Shown one piece after another: positions 35,641 to 49,030 of a stretch of 64,000 bases of DNA. Both the position numbers and the translations under genes were made by a program. Under the pieces are notes generated by a model. That model was given only the letters and a program-made list of their open reading frames with translations, made no database searches and was not told the origin of the DNA. How positions within the stretch are numbered: position 1 is the stretch's first letter; each line of letters begins with the position of its first letter. The stretch comes from Aptenodytes patagonicus (lineage: Eukaryota > Chordata > Aves > Sphenisciformes > Spheniscidae), in assembly GCF_965638725.1 (NCBI RefSeq), contig NC_134950.1:34223531-34287530 (forward strand). The letters run 5' to 3'.

Positions 35641-37489
35641 TTTCTCTCAGTCATGGTGGGCTAAGGAAGATAGTATTAATGCAATTTAGCAAATATTTTG
35701 GAAAATCAGTAAACCCAAAGCCTATGCAGAAATGTATGGGCAAAAATAGACATTGAACACAGGAGTAGAGAGAGAGAATACCAAGAAATCATAAAGCTGA
35801 AAAAAAAATGCTACAAAGAAATTTATGTTTATAGCAAGTCGGTAGTAATGATCTTACATTAGTTATCTAGTCTGCTTTCAAAAACATATTATCAGACTAA
35901 GCAGCTTTGTCATTGGATTCTTTCAAAATATTCAGCTGTTTGAAGCAAAACTCTGTTTTGATCACTTAGATCATTTATACAGAACTGCAATAGTCTTATT
36001 TGCACATGAATTGAAAATAAAAGAAAAATTAAGCCCGTAACATTAAAAAGGGAACACCTCATTCAAAATTTTGGCATTTACCATGAGTTAAAATACTCAT
36101 TTGTTCCTCATCTTTCAACATTATTTCATCACTTTTTTCTTCCTAATTGTCATAATAAGCATGCCCATGTAAGTTAATATGTATTGAAATAAAAACAACT
36201 AAACAGAATCAAAATGTTTAAAATGTAGCCCCAAGGAACTGCTGCGGAAAAGGGCAAGCTTTCTTACTTTTATTAGAAGTTTAGACTGAACTACAGGTTA
36301 AAGGTTCTGTAACATACTAACAACACGGTTTCCTTTAGGATATAGCTTTTGGAAGCTTACCAAGACAAATTTTAACTCCTTGTACAATTCTAACCCTGTT
36401 TGCTATACAAACTTCTTTACCTCATTCAACTCCTTCCATAAACTCATGACTGCCACAAAGACTGGAAGAAGTGAAATTATTTTTCTAACTCACAGTGAAA
36501 ATATAATATTTATAATTTTCTACAGCTCCATCCTTTTCCCCATGTGAGCAGGATTTCATCTCCTTTGCAAAACACCAACACAGTTTAAAGTAAATAATGA
36601 ATAATTATTATATGAATATTTTAAAAATCAAGGTTCTATACAACACTGGATTCTATAAATTTTCTACAAGTGACCTAAAACAGTATCGTGTTTGACCAAA
36701 ACAGATTTCCCATGAAACTGATAATTACACAGTTATGCCTGAAGATTAAATCGCTGAAAAAATGCTGAAACCTTATGGTAATCAACAGAAAGAAATACTT
36801 TCAACGAAGTATGGAACCAGGAAATTATTTTCCAGAACAAGAAGAAAAATGCTATTAGGATAAAAATATAAAAGCAAAGTGACCTAACCAATTGTAACCA
36901 ATGTAAAAATGAGACACTGTTCAGAGAGAGCGAGGACATTTTCTGAAGTGTTACATTAGTCAGAGTAAAGTAGGCCATTTGAGAGAAGTCTGAATGAACA
37001 GAAAGCTGGAATTTTAACAAGAAAATTCACATGTTGACCAGAGCCTCATATTCCTAGGGACTAAAAACGAAATGTAAGTCTCAATTTCTTTTTTTTTTTT
37101 TTTTACCCGAGTACGGTTAATTGCTTAATTAGGAATTATAACAGCTGTACTGTAAGAAAGAAGAACTACTAATTAAAAATATAAGAGAGACAGGATCTCA
37201 AATGCAATTTCTCTGCTGGCCTTTCCTATCTAATACCACTCTAAAAGGAACACTCCTATTAGATGCCTATATAAGACTAAAATTCACTGAAAAAATTCTT
37301 CCTATGTAGTAAGCATCTCATTCATCCCATGAATGATAATGCAAATACCTTGCCTTCTATGAAGAAAACGGCAGAGGAAAAGTTAGTGCCCTCCTTTTTT
37401 CTCCACGATTTTGTATGGAAACAAGAGGTACACACATACATACATACAAATATGTAAATGAACATATTTTATAGGCTTTAAGTAGCAGG
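35641..37489. other. No gene seen; AT-rich spacer
   Basis: Contains a T16 run at 37089-37104 and a short CATA-type repeat near 37432-37447. No gene is supported. Confidence 0.5.
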
Positions 37490-38100
37490 AGCTGCAGCAG
37501 TGACCTATATGGGAGGAGGTCATGAACTGCCATGTGCCAGTCAAGACTGGCTCCAGCCTGTCCCAGCTGAGATAAAAATGATGGAAAAAACTTCGGCCTA
37601 CCAGAGGAGCACACCGCATCCCTGCTCAGACATATTTAAGACAGGCAGAGGCAAGCGTGAGGGGCTGAAGACACACTTGGTGAGGATGGGGCACTCCAAG
37701 CCAAAAGGCAGTAGGGACACCCGTGAGGGACTGCGACTGCGGGCAAACCGCAGCAGGGCAGGGACACCTCTAAGGGACTGTGGCTTACAGGTGATCCACA
37801 AAGGAACCACTGACACGGATTAGCAGACAGGAACAATCACACAGACCACCTCAACCTCCTGGCTGCCCATCGCCATACCAGAGGTGTTTGCATGGACTGC
37901 GTACAACTCATGGCAAAATAAGCGCTGTTGGACTGGGGCAGGGGGACACACAGATGTTTATGCAAGTGTGTGTCTAATTGCTTGTCATTTTCTTCTTCTC
38001 AACGCTCAAAACAGTGATCAGAGATTCATGTTGGTTTGCAATAAATGATCTCAAGTAAAATTCCCCAACTCCAGACTGTCTCACTGACTGTATTACCTTA
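37490..38100 (+). mobile_element. Probable old ERVL-type LTR
   Basis: A GC-richer block in AT-rich surroundings. It holds two diverged 47-bp tandem units starting AGGGACAC at 37713 and 37760, each continuing with a (G)AGGGACTG(C/T)G-type segment. Near the end come GCAATAAATGATCTCAAGT and TTCCCCAACTCCAGACTGTC. Tandem GGGAC-containing units and a terminal AATAAA plus TTCCCCAA...GACTGT segment are typical of a second group of bird ERVL LTRs. The boundaries are approximate and I found no target duplication. Confidence 0.5.
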
Positions 38101-41100
38101 AATTTTAATCCAGGGACCTAGCTCTACCAAATTTGAGTGTGACTGAGTTCCCAGATATTACAGCTGTTGTGGTACTCCATAAATGGGAAGGGCCAGGGGA
38201 TAGAAAAGTGGGAATAATTTCTATTAATTCCCTGACTGATGGCAGAACAGGGAGACTTTAGATGTTATTCACTTTGACAACAGCCAGCAGGCCATTCAGC
38301 ACATGCATTCTTTGGAATAAGCACAAGCTTTGTTTGGAATAAGCCAGAGCACATGATGCCTTTTGCCCAGCTAACAGAAGTGAAAGGAAGCTGAAGGTAC
38401 TACAAGCATATGTTTTCAAAAGGACATGAGAAAGAAATGTGAAAAACTGCAGTGGGATTCAAAGGGTATCAGAGGACTGAACGTATAAGGATATAAGGGG
38501 TACTGCTTTAGAAAGCCCTAGGGAGATCTAGAGGTAGTACTAAAAGATGCCAAAGAAAGAGGGAGGTAGCAAAAAGCTGGATTTTACAGTGGCAGGATGT
38601 AGGGGACATACAATACCACCAAAATAAAAAAAAAAAAAAATCCAAGAAAACATACTTTGTTACTTCTTACTGAACAAAGTATTGCTCTACTCTAACAATA
38701 GAGCATTAACATGGAAAATGAGAGATACGGGTTATCTTCTCAACGTGAGGCGTACACTTTAATTCCATGGTGCTCTAGCCACCAAGGATGGGTTCATTCT
38801 GCCCTTACTATCGGCAAGATGGTCCCTATAAGACTGTGCTACATTTTTCACTTTTACTGGGGAAAAAAAAAGAAGTATTTCACCAATAGAATATTTTAAC
38901 AAACTAATTAGTATGAACTTGAAAGCTATTAACTTATTGAAAAAGCTATTAACATATTTTCATTATGCTATCTTGCAAATTAAATATTATCTATGAGACT
39001 CTAGAAGCAGGTCTTTATTCTGAGAGGAAACGTCTCTGCTAAGGAGATTTTTTTTTTTTATTAGAAAAATAAGGTAACTTGACAAATGTGTATGTGTTTC
39101 CCTCGCACATATTTATAAGTGGTGTTTGTTGTACAGCAAATGTTTACAGACATCAGACTTTGCCCAATTCTAAAACCCAGTATTTCAGCTCCCCAAATGA
39201 GAAATCCTTACTTTTTGGCTGGCATGTTTTTGTGCTTGTCCCAGACTGCACTTTTCATTTTTGCTAAACCAGGGAAAGAATTACACATGTGGATGTCAAG
39301 AAAAATGTTGCATCCACTTCAAAAATGAAGTGCATAGGAAATACTTTGTCCTTATTAAAAGTGAGGAAATGTTTTGCTTAAAAGCGTAAACCTCATCACA
39401 ATTTAACACAAAGGTTTGAAATAAGGCATATGGGATGAACTATCTCAATACTATGCTTTCATGAATCCTGCAGAAATTCTCCCACCTTTGGCCAAGTTGT
39501 GAATCTCTGCAAATTATATTTTGCATATGCTCAGCAGAAAGTTCATTCCAAAAGCAAAAGTCTCTTAAAAAAAAATATCCCTACTGAGTATTCGCCAAGC
39601 TGGAGATGAAGGAGCTAATCCAGCCCTTTGTAGTTGCTTCTGTTCCAGGCTGTTACAATGCCAAAGACAAGAATAGACAGCAAGGGAACATTTCCTTCTG
39701 TGCCTTTTGTTCCTTCACTAATTGAGCACTGAGAGTTCACAGATGAGAGAAGCATAAAAGAGGGAAGAAAGACCAAAGAAAATTAGGTAGATTAGACAGA
39801 CAACTGCTACTGGAACAATGATACAAAAGGTCAGAGAAAAAAAGAAAAAAACAGCAGAAGGGCAAGAAACTAAGATGAGACAGTTTTAGACCTGTATTTG
39901 CTCATGAAGGACAATGAGCGAAGTCAGGACAGAAAGTAAGGTGAAGATAGGAGTTAAGCAAGATGAGGAAAGACGCCAGGGAAAGAAAAGCTGTGTTAAA
40001 CAAGAGGGACACAGACAGATGTGGTCATCTGAGAGGAGGTAGAGTACAATTCCGTACCTATATAATACGTCCGGCTCAGAAACTAGAACTCAATCTGGGT
40101 TTACAATCTCAACAGTCTTCAGTGGTCAGCAAAGCATGTGCTTCAACAATCTCTAGAGGTTGGCCTATACAGATGATTATCATTAGTACTCTCTCAAATT
40201 AAGTAGCAGATGTTGTCATTATCACAATGAACTATGCGAAGATCAATATAATTCCAGATAATGGAATATTTTTGTTTGCTTCACTTTAAAACTTAGCAGT
40301 TTATATTGATAAAACTACAATTTTTCTGAGTGATTGTTTTCTAACTGGATAATATTATTTCCTAAATTACTTTTATCCCTTCCTTCATGTCATAAATCAC
40401 TGCTGGAGAAGCACTGGTATTGTATCTAAAACTGACAGAGTTGAGCTGGCACCACCAGTAAGAGGGTAAATATTTTTTAAAGATCTTTTTAGTGTTTTGC
40501 GGGAAATACCACCATCACTGCCCCAAGCTAATAACTAACCCTGTTGTTGGATAAAACATTTACTGAATTTGTCCTTCCACAGAAAAATAAAATCTTACTG
40601 AATAAACCTGAGATACTAAGATCCCTCTCATTGTACATAATGAGGTGAAAAAATTAATCTACTTAATTCCCTTACCAAATACAGTCATTTAAGAAAAATA
40701 TCCTTCACAGTAAGCCAATTTAAAAAAAAAAAAAATTGTAAAAGCAATCTTTGTATTTATCATGGTTTCCTAGTCTAGATAATCAGAAAGATAAGAGGGA
40801 GACCTGTTTTGATGAATGTGGCCCCATTTTTTTCATGCAAATTTTTTTATATTCTTTTTCACTGGGAGGGTCATAAAAGAGCACGCCTTCTTCCTTAGTT
40901 GCATGCAACACTAAACTAAGTTTACAGAGAAGTTTAGGGTTTTAATGTTGATCTTTGTATCATCATCAAATAGAATGTAGACACACTGTAGTGCCCTTGC
41001 TCTAAGTGGGAGATAACTGTGCTTTGAGAATCAGGTTAGCGTACACAGTGCTGCAAAGATCTAAAGGGACAAAGGATGCCAAGAATTTAAAGTCTGAATC

Positions 41101-43752
41101 TTAAAATGAGAAGGATACTACTAAAAGATGGTCCCCCCAAAAGAAAATGAGGAAGAGACCCAAATAAGAAAAACCATACCTTCTTTATCTCTAGCTATTG
41201 TTCTGAAGAAGAATCTTAAGTCTTGTATCAGAGAAATGTTGACTACAAAGCACAGAAAGCAAATTTGTCGCATTAATAGGTACCATTTTAAACAGTTACT
41301 TTTCAGATTAAAACTGCATTTTACAGTGATGCAAAGAACTGCAAAGCTGAAAAGAGGGATTATAAAACAGAAGGGGTACTCTTCAGTTTAAGAAATACTT
41401 CTATTGCTTTCCAAGGAGATTTATTTCATCCACCATATAGCATGTGTCAAGAGTTATGCTGATCCTTCACCGGGAGCTAAGTACCCAATAGTTTTTACAT
41501 TACCATGCACCACAATAGCAATCCTTGACATTGGTTTTAAGTGTCAGACAGAGCCTTCATTAATTGTCATCGTCTTTAAGACATGAAAGAAACCCTCTCT
41601 TCTTGAATGTTATTACACAGAAAGTGTACATGTTATCTATATACAGCAAGTGCAAAAATGTTTTGTACTGTAATAATGATCATTTAGAACATATGGGATA
41701 GAAAGTGTACTATTGTTAAACTGTCAGTCAAAACCCTTGTTATACAAGGATAGAACATCACATCCATCTATAACAGCCTTCTCTGTCAGTCAAATGTGTT
41801 GTTCTATATAAATCTAACATCAATTTGATTTTTAAATTGGCAGAGGCTGTAAAACATTATTCTGATGTGATACCAATGTGATCTAAGTTGCTGTTGATAT
41901 CAGAATACAACAGGGTTTCCTCTCAAATCCGGTTCTCCTCCTGCTTTTAGGCATCTGCATAACATAGATGATTTTGCATATATAAATTCATGGACAAATG
42001 AAATTTTTTTCTTTCATTACACGGCAAAGAACACGTTTGGTGATAATCTCCTCCAATTTGAAATAAACCGTAATTTGAAAAGGCTGTATCGGGGTAATGA
42101 AATCATCATTAATATGTACCCTACAAAACCCAACAAATACTCCTGTTTATCCATCACATACCTTCATTCAGAATCAGATTAGTCCCTTCATCCCAGCTAT
42201 GAGCAACTGTGGCTTATGAAAATTGAGTTAAAAAGCACTGAATTCCTACAGCATTTTTCTGTGACATTAGCCGCAGAATGAACCAAATGGGACGAACTAT
42301 TTACTCATAAAAGAATGGAGAGTTGGACTCTGTTTCTTGTCCCATTGCAAAACTGAACACAAATAAAAAGGACAGACAAAATTTAAATTTTATTATTAAA
42401 AAAAATAGAAAAGAAAAAGTCAAGACAAGCTCTGGCCCTTTTCAGCCTATTCCCAACGACACCTTGCGACACCTTGATGTCGGCAATTTTTGTACTATTT
42501 TTTGTACCTGGGTTCAACACAAGCTAGAGAAAGCATATCAAATCAATCTCTCCATAGACAACTAACAAATTTAACCATCCATTTTCTTTCATCTTTGAAG
42601 TGTGCGAGTAGAGGTAATAAAAAGTACTGGTTACCAAAAGCAACGTTATGTTTTCATGTCGTATTTTGTATTTTTTCTTTATTAATTTCATATAGGAATC
42701 ATTAATCTAGAGTGATTTATCAGTATCCTTACAATTATTTGGGCATATGCAATGTAGCAGACCTTTTTCACGGATATAATCAGTGACTTTTAATATACTT
42801 GGCATACACAACAACTTTATGAAATACCACCTAATGAATTACAAGTTTCCCAAATCCTCAAGAGCTCTGGGGGCAAGTTCAAACAAATTGCTACTGAGAT
42901 GGTATCACCAATCTGTTTTCCACTTGCACTGTTTCAGTAACACCTACTGCCAAAAGTCAAGGGTGCCAATGCCTAAACCATCCCAGTTTTCAGACCACTA
43001 AAGCTTACAACTGTTAGCAAAGGCACAGGACTACGAAACAGAGAGGCTAAAATGCAAGCTCGTGCTTTAGTTTACCAAGCCAGCTACCTTTCCACAGAAC
43101 TGAGGTAAACAGCTAGCTACAGTAAAACGCAGTGAATCAGAACTAGAAGTAAGTTATGTACAGAACTACTGAACAGTAGTTTTCAAAATCAGGCTATAAC
43201 TCAAAAAAAATCCCAATACCTCGCTTTTCTCCTCAGCTTCAACACCTTAACTTCCCAGTAAACCACCTAATATTTCTATTGCTCGGTTAAAATTTAACTG
43301 TTATATCTCAAAAAATCTCTTATAAGGTCTAACTAGTTCATTCATGTTAAAACTATGAATACTTAATATAAAAGCAATTTGTAAGGCAATCAAGAATTTA
43401 CACATAAAAATTAAACATAGGAAATTAATGCAATTAATATTTATTGCACTATTTACTTAGGTAGTATGTCAAATGAGGCTAAAACATAGCCAGCTTGCAT
43501 ATTGATACTGTGTACAGTCTTTCCATTCTGAGAAAACTGTAATTTACTCAGCACAGTGTATATATTCAATTGTTCAGCCTTATAACATTCCATGTGGCCA
43601 ATCATGTTATGCTAACTGCTTCTGTTCATGTGCTTTTTAATTTAAGATAGGGATAAAAACTACTCAATCTCAACTACCATTTTAAATATTTGAACTGGTA
43701 TTTGAAAGCTGGTCTACGATGAAAAAGTCTCGACAAGGTAACTACACAAATT
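38101..43752. other. AT-rich region, no gene supported
   Basis: About 5.6 kb. Scattered short open stretches (for example 41128-41391, 39963-40202) are rich in Lys, Arg and Ser and show no domain. Several A/T runs are present. Confidence 0.5.
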
Positions 43753-43945
43753 ACAGAATCACGGAATGGTTGAGGTTGGAACAGAACTCTGGAAGTCGTC
43801 TTGTCCAATCCCCCATCCAAAGTAGGTTGTTAAGAGCTGTGCCCAGCTGAGTTTTAACTATCTCCAGGGTCGGAGACTCCACAAGCCATCCGAGCAACCT
43901 GCTCCAGTATTCAATCACCCTTAACATATGGAGGGTAGAATAAAT
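43753..43945 (-). mobile_element. CR1 3' end fragment
   Basis: Begins TTACAGAATCACGGAATGGT and TGAGGTTGGAACAGAACTC. On the minus strand the last ORF2 codons are visible (VIEYWSRLLGWLVESPTLE). It is short and 5' truncated. Confidence 0.82.
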
Positions 43946-45339
43946 CACTCACTCTCAGTCAACCATTATACTGTCAAAAATAATATAAGCATAGTTATGC
44001 TGGAAAAAGAAAAAAAAAATCTAAATCCTTTTGAAGATGTTGCTTATTGTGCTTAGAAAACTGGCCTCTAAATAATAGCAAAAATAGATTTTTTTTTTTT
44101 TTTTTTTCCCCCAGTAGAAGCTTACTTCAGGAGAGGGCAGGTGATTGACACTGTAAAAATACATAGGACACAATCCCTGTCTCTGGGAGTTTACAGTATG
44201 CCATCCAAGCAAAATTTAGGACAAAGAACTTCAAGTACATAGAAACACACCTAAAAACTTGGAAATTAAAGGTATGCAGTTTGCCAGGGCTACAAAATAG
44301 ACCTGTTCCTTCTTTTTTATGGATAAGTATACATATAAAAACTGAAATGAGCTAAATTTTGTTTTAATTTTCAACTTTAACAATATTCTACATAGCCTTA
44401 ATATAACACCAATAACTATTTCTTCTTTAGAAGGAAAGAGTAATAGAGACATAATCACAAATTACTAAAAAAACAAGGAAATTAATGTTCAAAATTCACG
44501 TGAGGAAGAAAATTTTGATCAAACCATACCATATATTTTCTACACTGGAGTCAAATGTAAGGAATTATATTTACAAAACCATTCACAAGATTTTTCCAGG
44601 TATTTTAAATTTCAGAGCTAAAGATGTTACCATCGCAGTCTCAGTGGAAATTTGCTGCTTTCTATTAGAGAGTAAGAACCACATAAGGGCAAAATAAAAT
44701 AATTATTAAAAAAAAAACAAAACAGAAAATATGCAAGATCTTTCTGTTACTTCAAAAATAGCAAAACTTAATCACAAAATTGAGTTTATATAATACCTTA
44801 ATCTGACAAAAGACAATAAAACCCAACAAACAAACTTTAAATGCGGCGGTTACCACATAAACCCTCCTTTTCCTCGAGAATGTAAATACTAAGATTCATT
44901 CTTTCCCCAAATTTATATCTTCAAAGAAGCCTACATCATGGTTGATTTTCAAACGTATGGAAACAGTCATGGAATACAGCACACAAATTTTCACAGTGAC
45001 AGTCAAATTCTAATCATTATTTTGATTGATAGAAATGTCTAATGTCTATACAAAGTAAATTTGCCTACTGTACAAGCTCTTCCACCAAAAACCATACCAA
45101 AGATTTTTCAGTACCAGTGCACTGCCTTATACATCATAAACTATGGAACAGAATCAGTTCTCTCAACAGATCTGCATCTCCACCAGGGCTTCTGCTGGCT
45201 GTAGCAGGTAGGTACTATGATTTTTTTCTCCTCCTGTGCTGTCATGATTATGCCAGCAGAATACAGTTGGATGTACCAATCTTAAAATTTCAAAGCATAG
45301 AACAGATATTAATTTATGTCTACAACACTAAGAAGCAAG
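43946..45339. other. No gene seen; T19 run
   Basis: AT-rich. It has a T19 run at 44089-44107 followed by five C's. No exon or gene is supported. Confidence 0.5.
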
Positions 45340-45430
45340 CAGGTATTTTACATACTGGGAAATCAAAGAAAGGTGAAGTGCTTTGTCTAAAGGCACTTGG
45401 AAAAAATGAGTAACAAAGCCATAATTAAAA
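45340..45430 (+). mobile_element. Possible MIR-like SINE core
   Basis: GTATTTTACATACTGGGAAA followed by TCAAAGAAAGGTGAAGTGC, TTTGTCTAAAGGCAC and, further on, GAGTAACAAAGCC. These correspond in order to the MIR core (ATTTTACAGATGAGGAAAC, GAGGTTAAGTGACTTGCCC, AAGGTCAC, GTGGCAGAGCC). It is diverged, but four blocks lie in the right order and spacing. The flanks could include more of the element. Confidence 0.5.
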
Positions 45431-46838
45431 TTCAACATCAAGCTTCATGTTAATCCTCTAGACCTAACTGCCTTTTTCAAAGTGCATGATTTGGAACATC
45501 AAAAATAAGAATCAATTCAGTCCCTTTTCTCAATACACGCTTTAATGATAAAATAAATCACTGCATTCAGCTTCTTCCTCTGTATTGGCACGAACAATCA
45601 TCTTTCTTAGGAATCAAATTCATGAAATCATTTTGGATTAAAAAAAAATATATTAAAAAGGAAGCCAAGTCACAGTTAAAATTTGAATTCCACATTTGAT
45701 TTGGCCTCTACCTCTGTGTACTGAAGGACTCACAGGAAAACACACATACGTGCCAGGTATGCTAGTATACCAACTTATACTAGAGTGATTTAATTAGTTT
45801 GCTTTCAATGCAAAGGTGCAGCACCTCAGCAATTATGAGATCATTAATACAACAGAGCATAACAGCACCTTTAGAGATCTTGTCTAACCTCTAGGCACAC
45901 ATATAACTCCCATTAAGGCTAATGGGAGTCACATGTGTGCATCCAAGGGAGAAGAGACCCATTAAAACTGATACAACATATCCATTAATCTTCAGGTCAC
46001 TCTTAAGGTCAAACATTATAAAAATGTTTATGAACAGTACTTACTAGGTATGCACAGTGGCTACTTTGGTTTTAGGACAGACCTGTGAGCAGTTAAGGCC
46101 ATGGAAAATGTCTGCTTTAAAAGCATCACCACGTTTCAAGTAGTGGCACGGAAATTTGAGAGTGCTTTTCTGTAGTCAGAGAGGACATTTTTCTACCGTC
46201 TCCTGAAAGAATTAGAAAGATAGAAATGACAGGGAAGGTTAGACATGAATGAAACCCTTGGACAAAGGTATGCTCTAGCTTTTCATTTTTCTTCCATCCC
46301 CCACTCTTTCTTCATATTTCAGTCCCTTAGTTGTGGTTTTCCGCTTCAGGAAGAACATTAACTGCAGTGACTAAATTCCTAATCTGTGCAGTCTGCTACA
46401 AAGACACTACAAATAAGATTTTGATTATTGAATCACCAGCAAACCACAACAATTCAAGCACTGCTTGCAGGGAGGAAGGGGTGTTGGAAGCTTTTCAAAG
46501 AGAAAGATAACATTACTTTGCTACCCATTTCATTCTGCATATCTGAAAACTGCCTTTTTCACCACTGTAGTATAGTTTAAGCAAGCATGCTCTTTTCCAT
46601 CTTAGAAAAAGCTAAGGCTGTCTAGTCTGTAAAACCGATCTGATCAGCAATGAATTTGCTATCTTTGTCGACTGAATCCTGGAGGAGAGGGAGATTTCTC
46701 AGCAGCATGGGGGCCAGATGATCACCATATGAAGAGAGCAGAAGGAACAGCAGGAGGAAATGCGAGTGTCAGATGAGTACAGAAATGAGGACAAACTTCA
46801 GATATGAACTAACCCTATTTGTTTACTGTTTCTTTCAG
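45431..46838. other. No gene seen
   Basis: AT-rich sequence ending in a pyrimidine tract (TTTACTGTTTCTTTCAG) that is a good splice acceptor for the next feature. Confidence 0.5.
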
Positions 46839-46986
46839 GAACTGGAGTGAATGAGGAAAGACGGCTTCATCAAGAGATACTTATGAACTGTTCTGAAACT
46901 CATCTTCCAGAACTCGTGTCAAAACTCTTATTCTGCATGTCAGACTTGTTCAGCACTCCCCAATTACAGTTCCTGTTACAGGGTCT
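46839..46986 (+). CDS. Candidate internal coding exon, unrecognised
   Basis: A 148-base stretch with a strong acceptor just before it (GTTTCTTTCAG ending at 46838) and a strong donor just after (CT|GTAAGT, intron from 46987). One frame is open throughout, starting two bases into the exon (first full codon at 46841). It reads in part NEERRLHQEIL, CSETHLPELVSKLLFCM and STPQLQFLLQ, a balanced composition with alternating hydrophobic positions. The other two frames have early stops. I do not recognise the protein. Because 48 open codons can arise by chance, it stays a candidate. If real, it lies on the plus strand about 2.5 kb upstream of the CpG island, so it would belong to a different plus-strand transcript or to an alternative transcript. 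Confidence 0.33.
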
Positions 46987-48419
46987 GTAAGTATTCCAAG
47001 CACTGACAACTTAGTATTGCAAGCCTTTGTTCAGAGACCTCATGTGACAGACATACAAGGTCAGCTGCATTTGGAGTGTCAGGTCAAAACACAGGCAAGA
47101 GGCCGGAGAACAACCTCTCACCTAGAAAGCATGGCTCCCAGAGACGGTCACAACATCAGCCCCACCAAGAAACAGCACATTGCTTCAGTCTTGAGTTGCA
47201 GGTCCTCGGTTGCCTTTCTCTGGTATGCCCACGTCACACAGGGTCTCACTTCACAAGATTTTTAAACGCCGATAGAGCTCTTTACAGGGCTCTGCACAAG
47301 GAAGTGTTTTTCTTTGTTTCTAATTCAAATATGCAATGATAAATAAATGATAATAAATAGAAGGTTAATTCCATGATTCAATTAAATTAATTACTCCGCA
47401 GCAGAAATAAATGATTGCATGGTTTTGTCTCAAAAACAAAGCAAAAATTGCCCCAAATACCTCGGTGTATATGGTAGACTATCTAAACATTTAGGGGTGA
47501 TTGTTCTTCCTTTATTAGTGGTCATAAGCTTTCCACTACAATGTCTGTCTGTGAAACAAAAGAGCTGTCCTAGCTCAAAAGATAGTTACCTCATTTTGCT
47601 TAAAATGCAGTTTTCATATCAAAATATCTAATCCCCATTTTGTGAAATCAGCCATGTGAATTAGCCTTATTCACTTCAAACAGTTCTTCTAAAAGAGGAA
47701 TTACTCATTGTTAACAAAGTTAGGCATCTGTTTTGAAGATGCTTTACCATTGTGAAAAATGACACGTAAATATTCAACAAAACTGTTCTTTTAAGATCAT
47801 AATATTCATAAAGAGATGTATCCTGTTTTGTGACACCACAAGTAGTCCAGAGTGCTACCTAATTTCTTGGCTGTGAGTTAGAAAAAAATGGTATAAAATC
47901 CATCAACATGTGCCCATGGAATCCCCCCAGAGCCTCCTTAGCACAGGTAACCTCAGCAAGGTATCTGAAGAACTGCGACCCTTAATGTCACCTGTGAATC
48001 TGTATTCATGAATACGCCAAAACTAAACGTAGTTACTGTTTGGAAAGAAATACATCACTATTTGAGTATCTTTTAATTTTTGTGTTTAATAAACAATGTA
48101 GACTCCTCTCAACCTGTTCATACAGTCACATTTTAGAGAGTTCCCCTTAATTTGCTTTCTACAACCGTAACAGCCAACTTTCCAATGCAGTTTTCCTCAT
48201 CTAAGTGTGTAATACATTCAAATAATACCTTCCGAGACACCTAAAACACTCTGGGACCCGTGAGGGAGGGCTTGTCCTTCACTAACGCCAGCAACCAACC
48301 CATCAACCACGCATCAAGCAGCGCTGGTGTAAAGCTGCTGGAGAAATACCCGCCTGCAGTACCTAGAGGCTGCTGCCACGTTTCCTCCCCAGCCTGCTCA
48401 GTCTCTCCTCCCACAGACC
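46987..48419. other. No further exon seen before CpG island
   Basis: Overlapping open stretches at 47017-47339 in two frames are not convincing. Base composition is AT-rich up to about 48400, then changes abruptly. Confidence 0.5.
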
Positions 48420-48928
48420 TGTGAATCCTGTCAGTAAATGCCACATAAGCCCCTCGCCCCCCACGGGCCGCGTCCGCACCCCAGGTTGCCCTCGACTCCA
48501 ATTTGCTCGGCCTCGCCGCCCCCGCACCACCCTCGGCGACCACCCCACCCCGAGCCGGGAGCCCATCCACCGCCGCGCGGGCGGCCAGGGCGAGCAGAGG
48601 CCGCCGCTGGCGCTTGCCGAGCTGAAGATGACGAAACCGCAGCTCCGCTTCCACCGGCACGCTTGACCGCTCACCGGGCCCGGGAGGCACCCGCTGCCCG
48701 GCGGCCCCCAGCCGGCCTCAGCCCGCTCCCCAGCACTCGGCCCCGGAGCCGCCCCTCCTCCTGCCTCTCCCATTGGTTCCTCATCCCCATCCCGAGCCAC
48801 CGAGTTGCTCTGTGGCCTGTCAGTCAAACCGCCCCGCGGCTCACCCTGGCACGGATACCACCCCGGCAGCCCTTCTAGCGCGTCATCTCGATCTCCCGGA
48901 GTACTTCCCGCAAAGCCGCTCTAGGCGG

Positions 48929-48936
48929 TTACCTGC
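48929..48936 (-). promoter_or_regulatory. Candidate minus-strand splice donor
   Basis: Read on the minus strand this is GCAG|GTAACC, with the exon ending at 48933. It would be the first donor of a transcript leaving the island leftwards. It is a single motif match without transcript evidence. Confidence 0.35.
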
Positions 48937-49030
48937 GAGCTGGCTCTATGACCCGGCGGGGTCTGGAGTATCTGTTGTCCGTGCCGCAGCCGCTCTAGGC
49001 AGCGGGAGCTGGCTCTATGACCCGGCGGGG
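48937..49030 (+). repeat. Duplicated 25-bp block in the CpG island
   Basis: An identical 25-base block (GAGCTGGCTC...CCCGGCGGGG) occurs at 48937-48961 and 49006-49030. Each copy is preceded by GCCGCTCTAGGC (48915-48926 and 48989-49000). The spacings differ (69 and 74 bases), so it is an imperfect tandem duplication of about 70 bases with a small indel. Confidence 0.92.

Noticed and set aside
45840..45930. Possible CR1-like segment (ACCTTTAGAGATCTTGTCTA)
   Set aside because: A short chance similarity to the CR1 3' region, with no flanking blocks in order.
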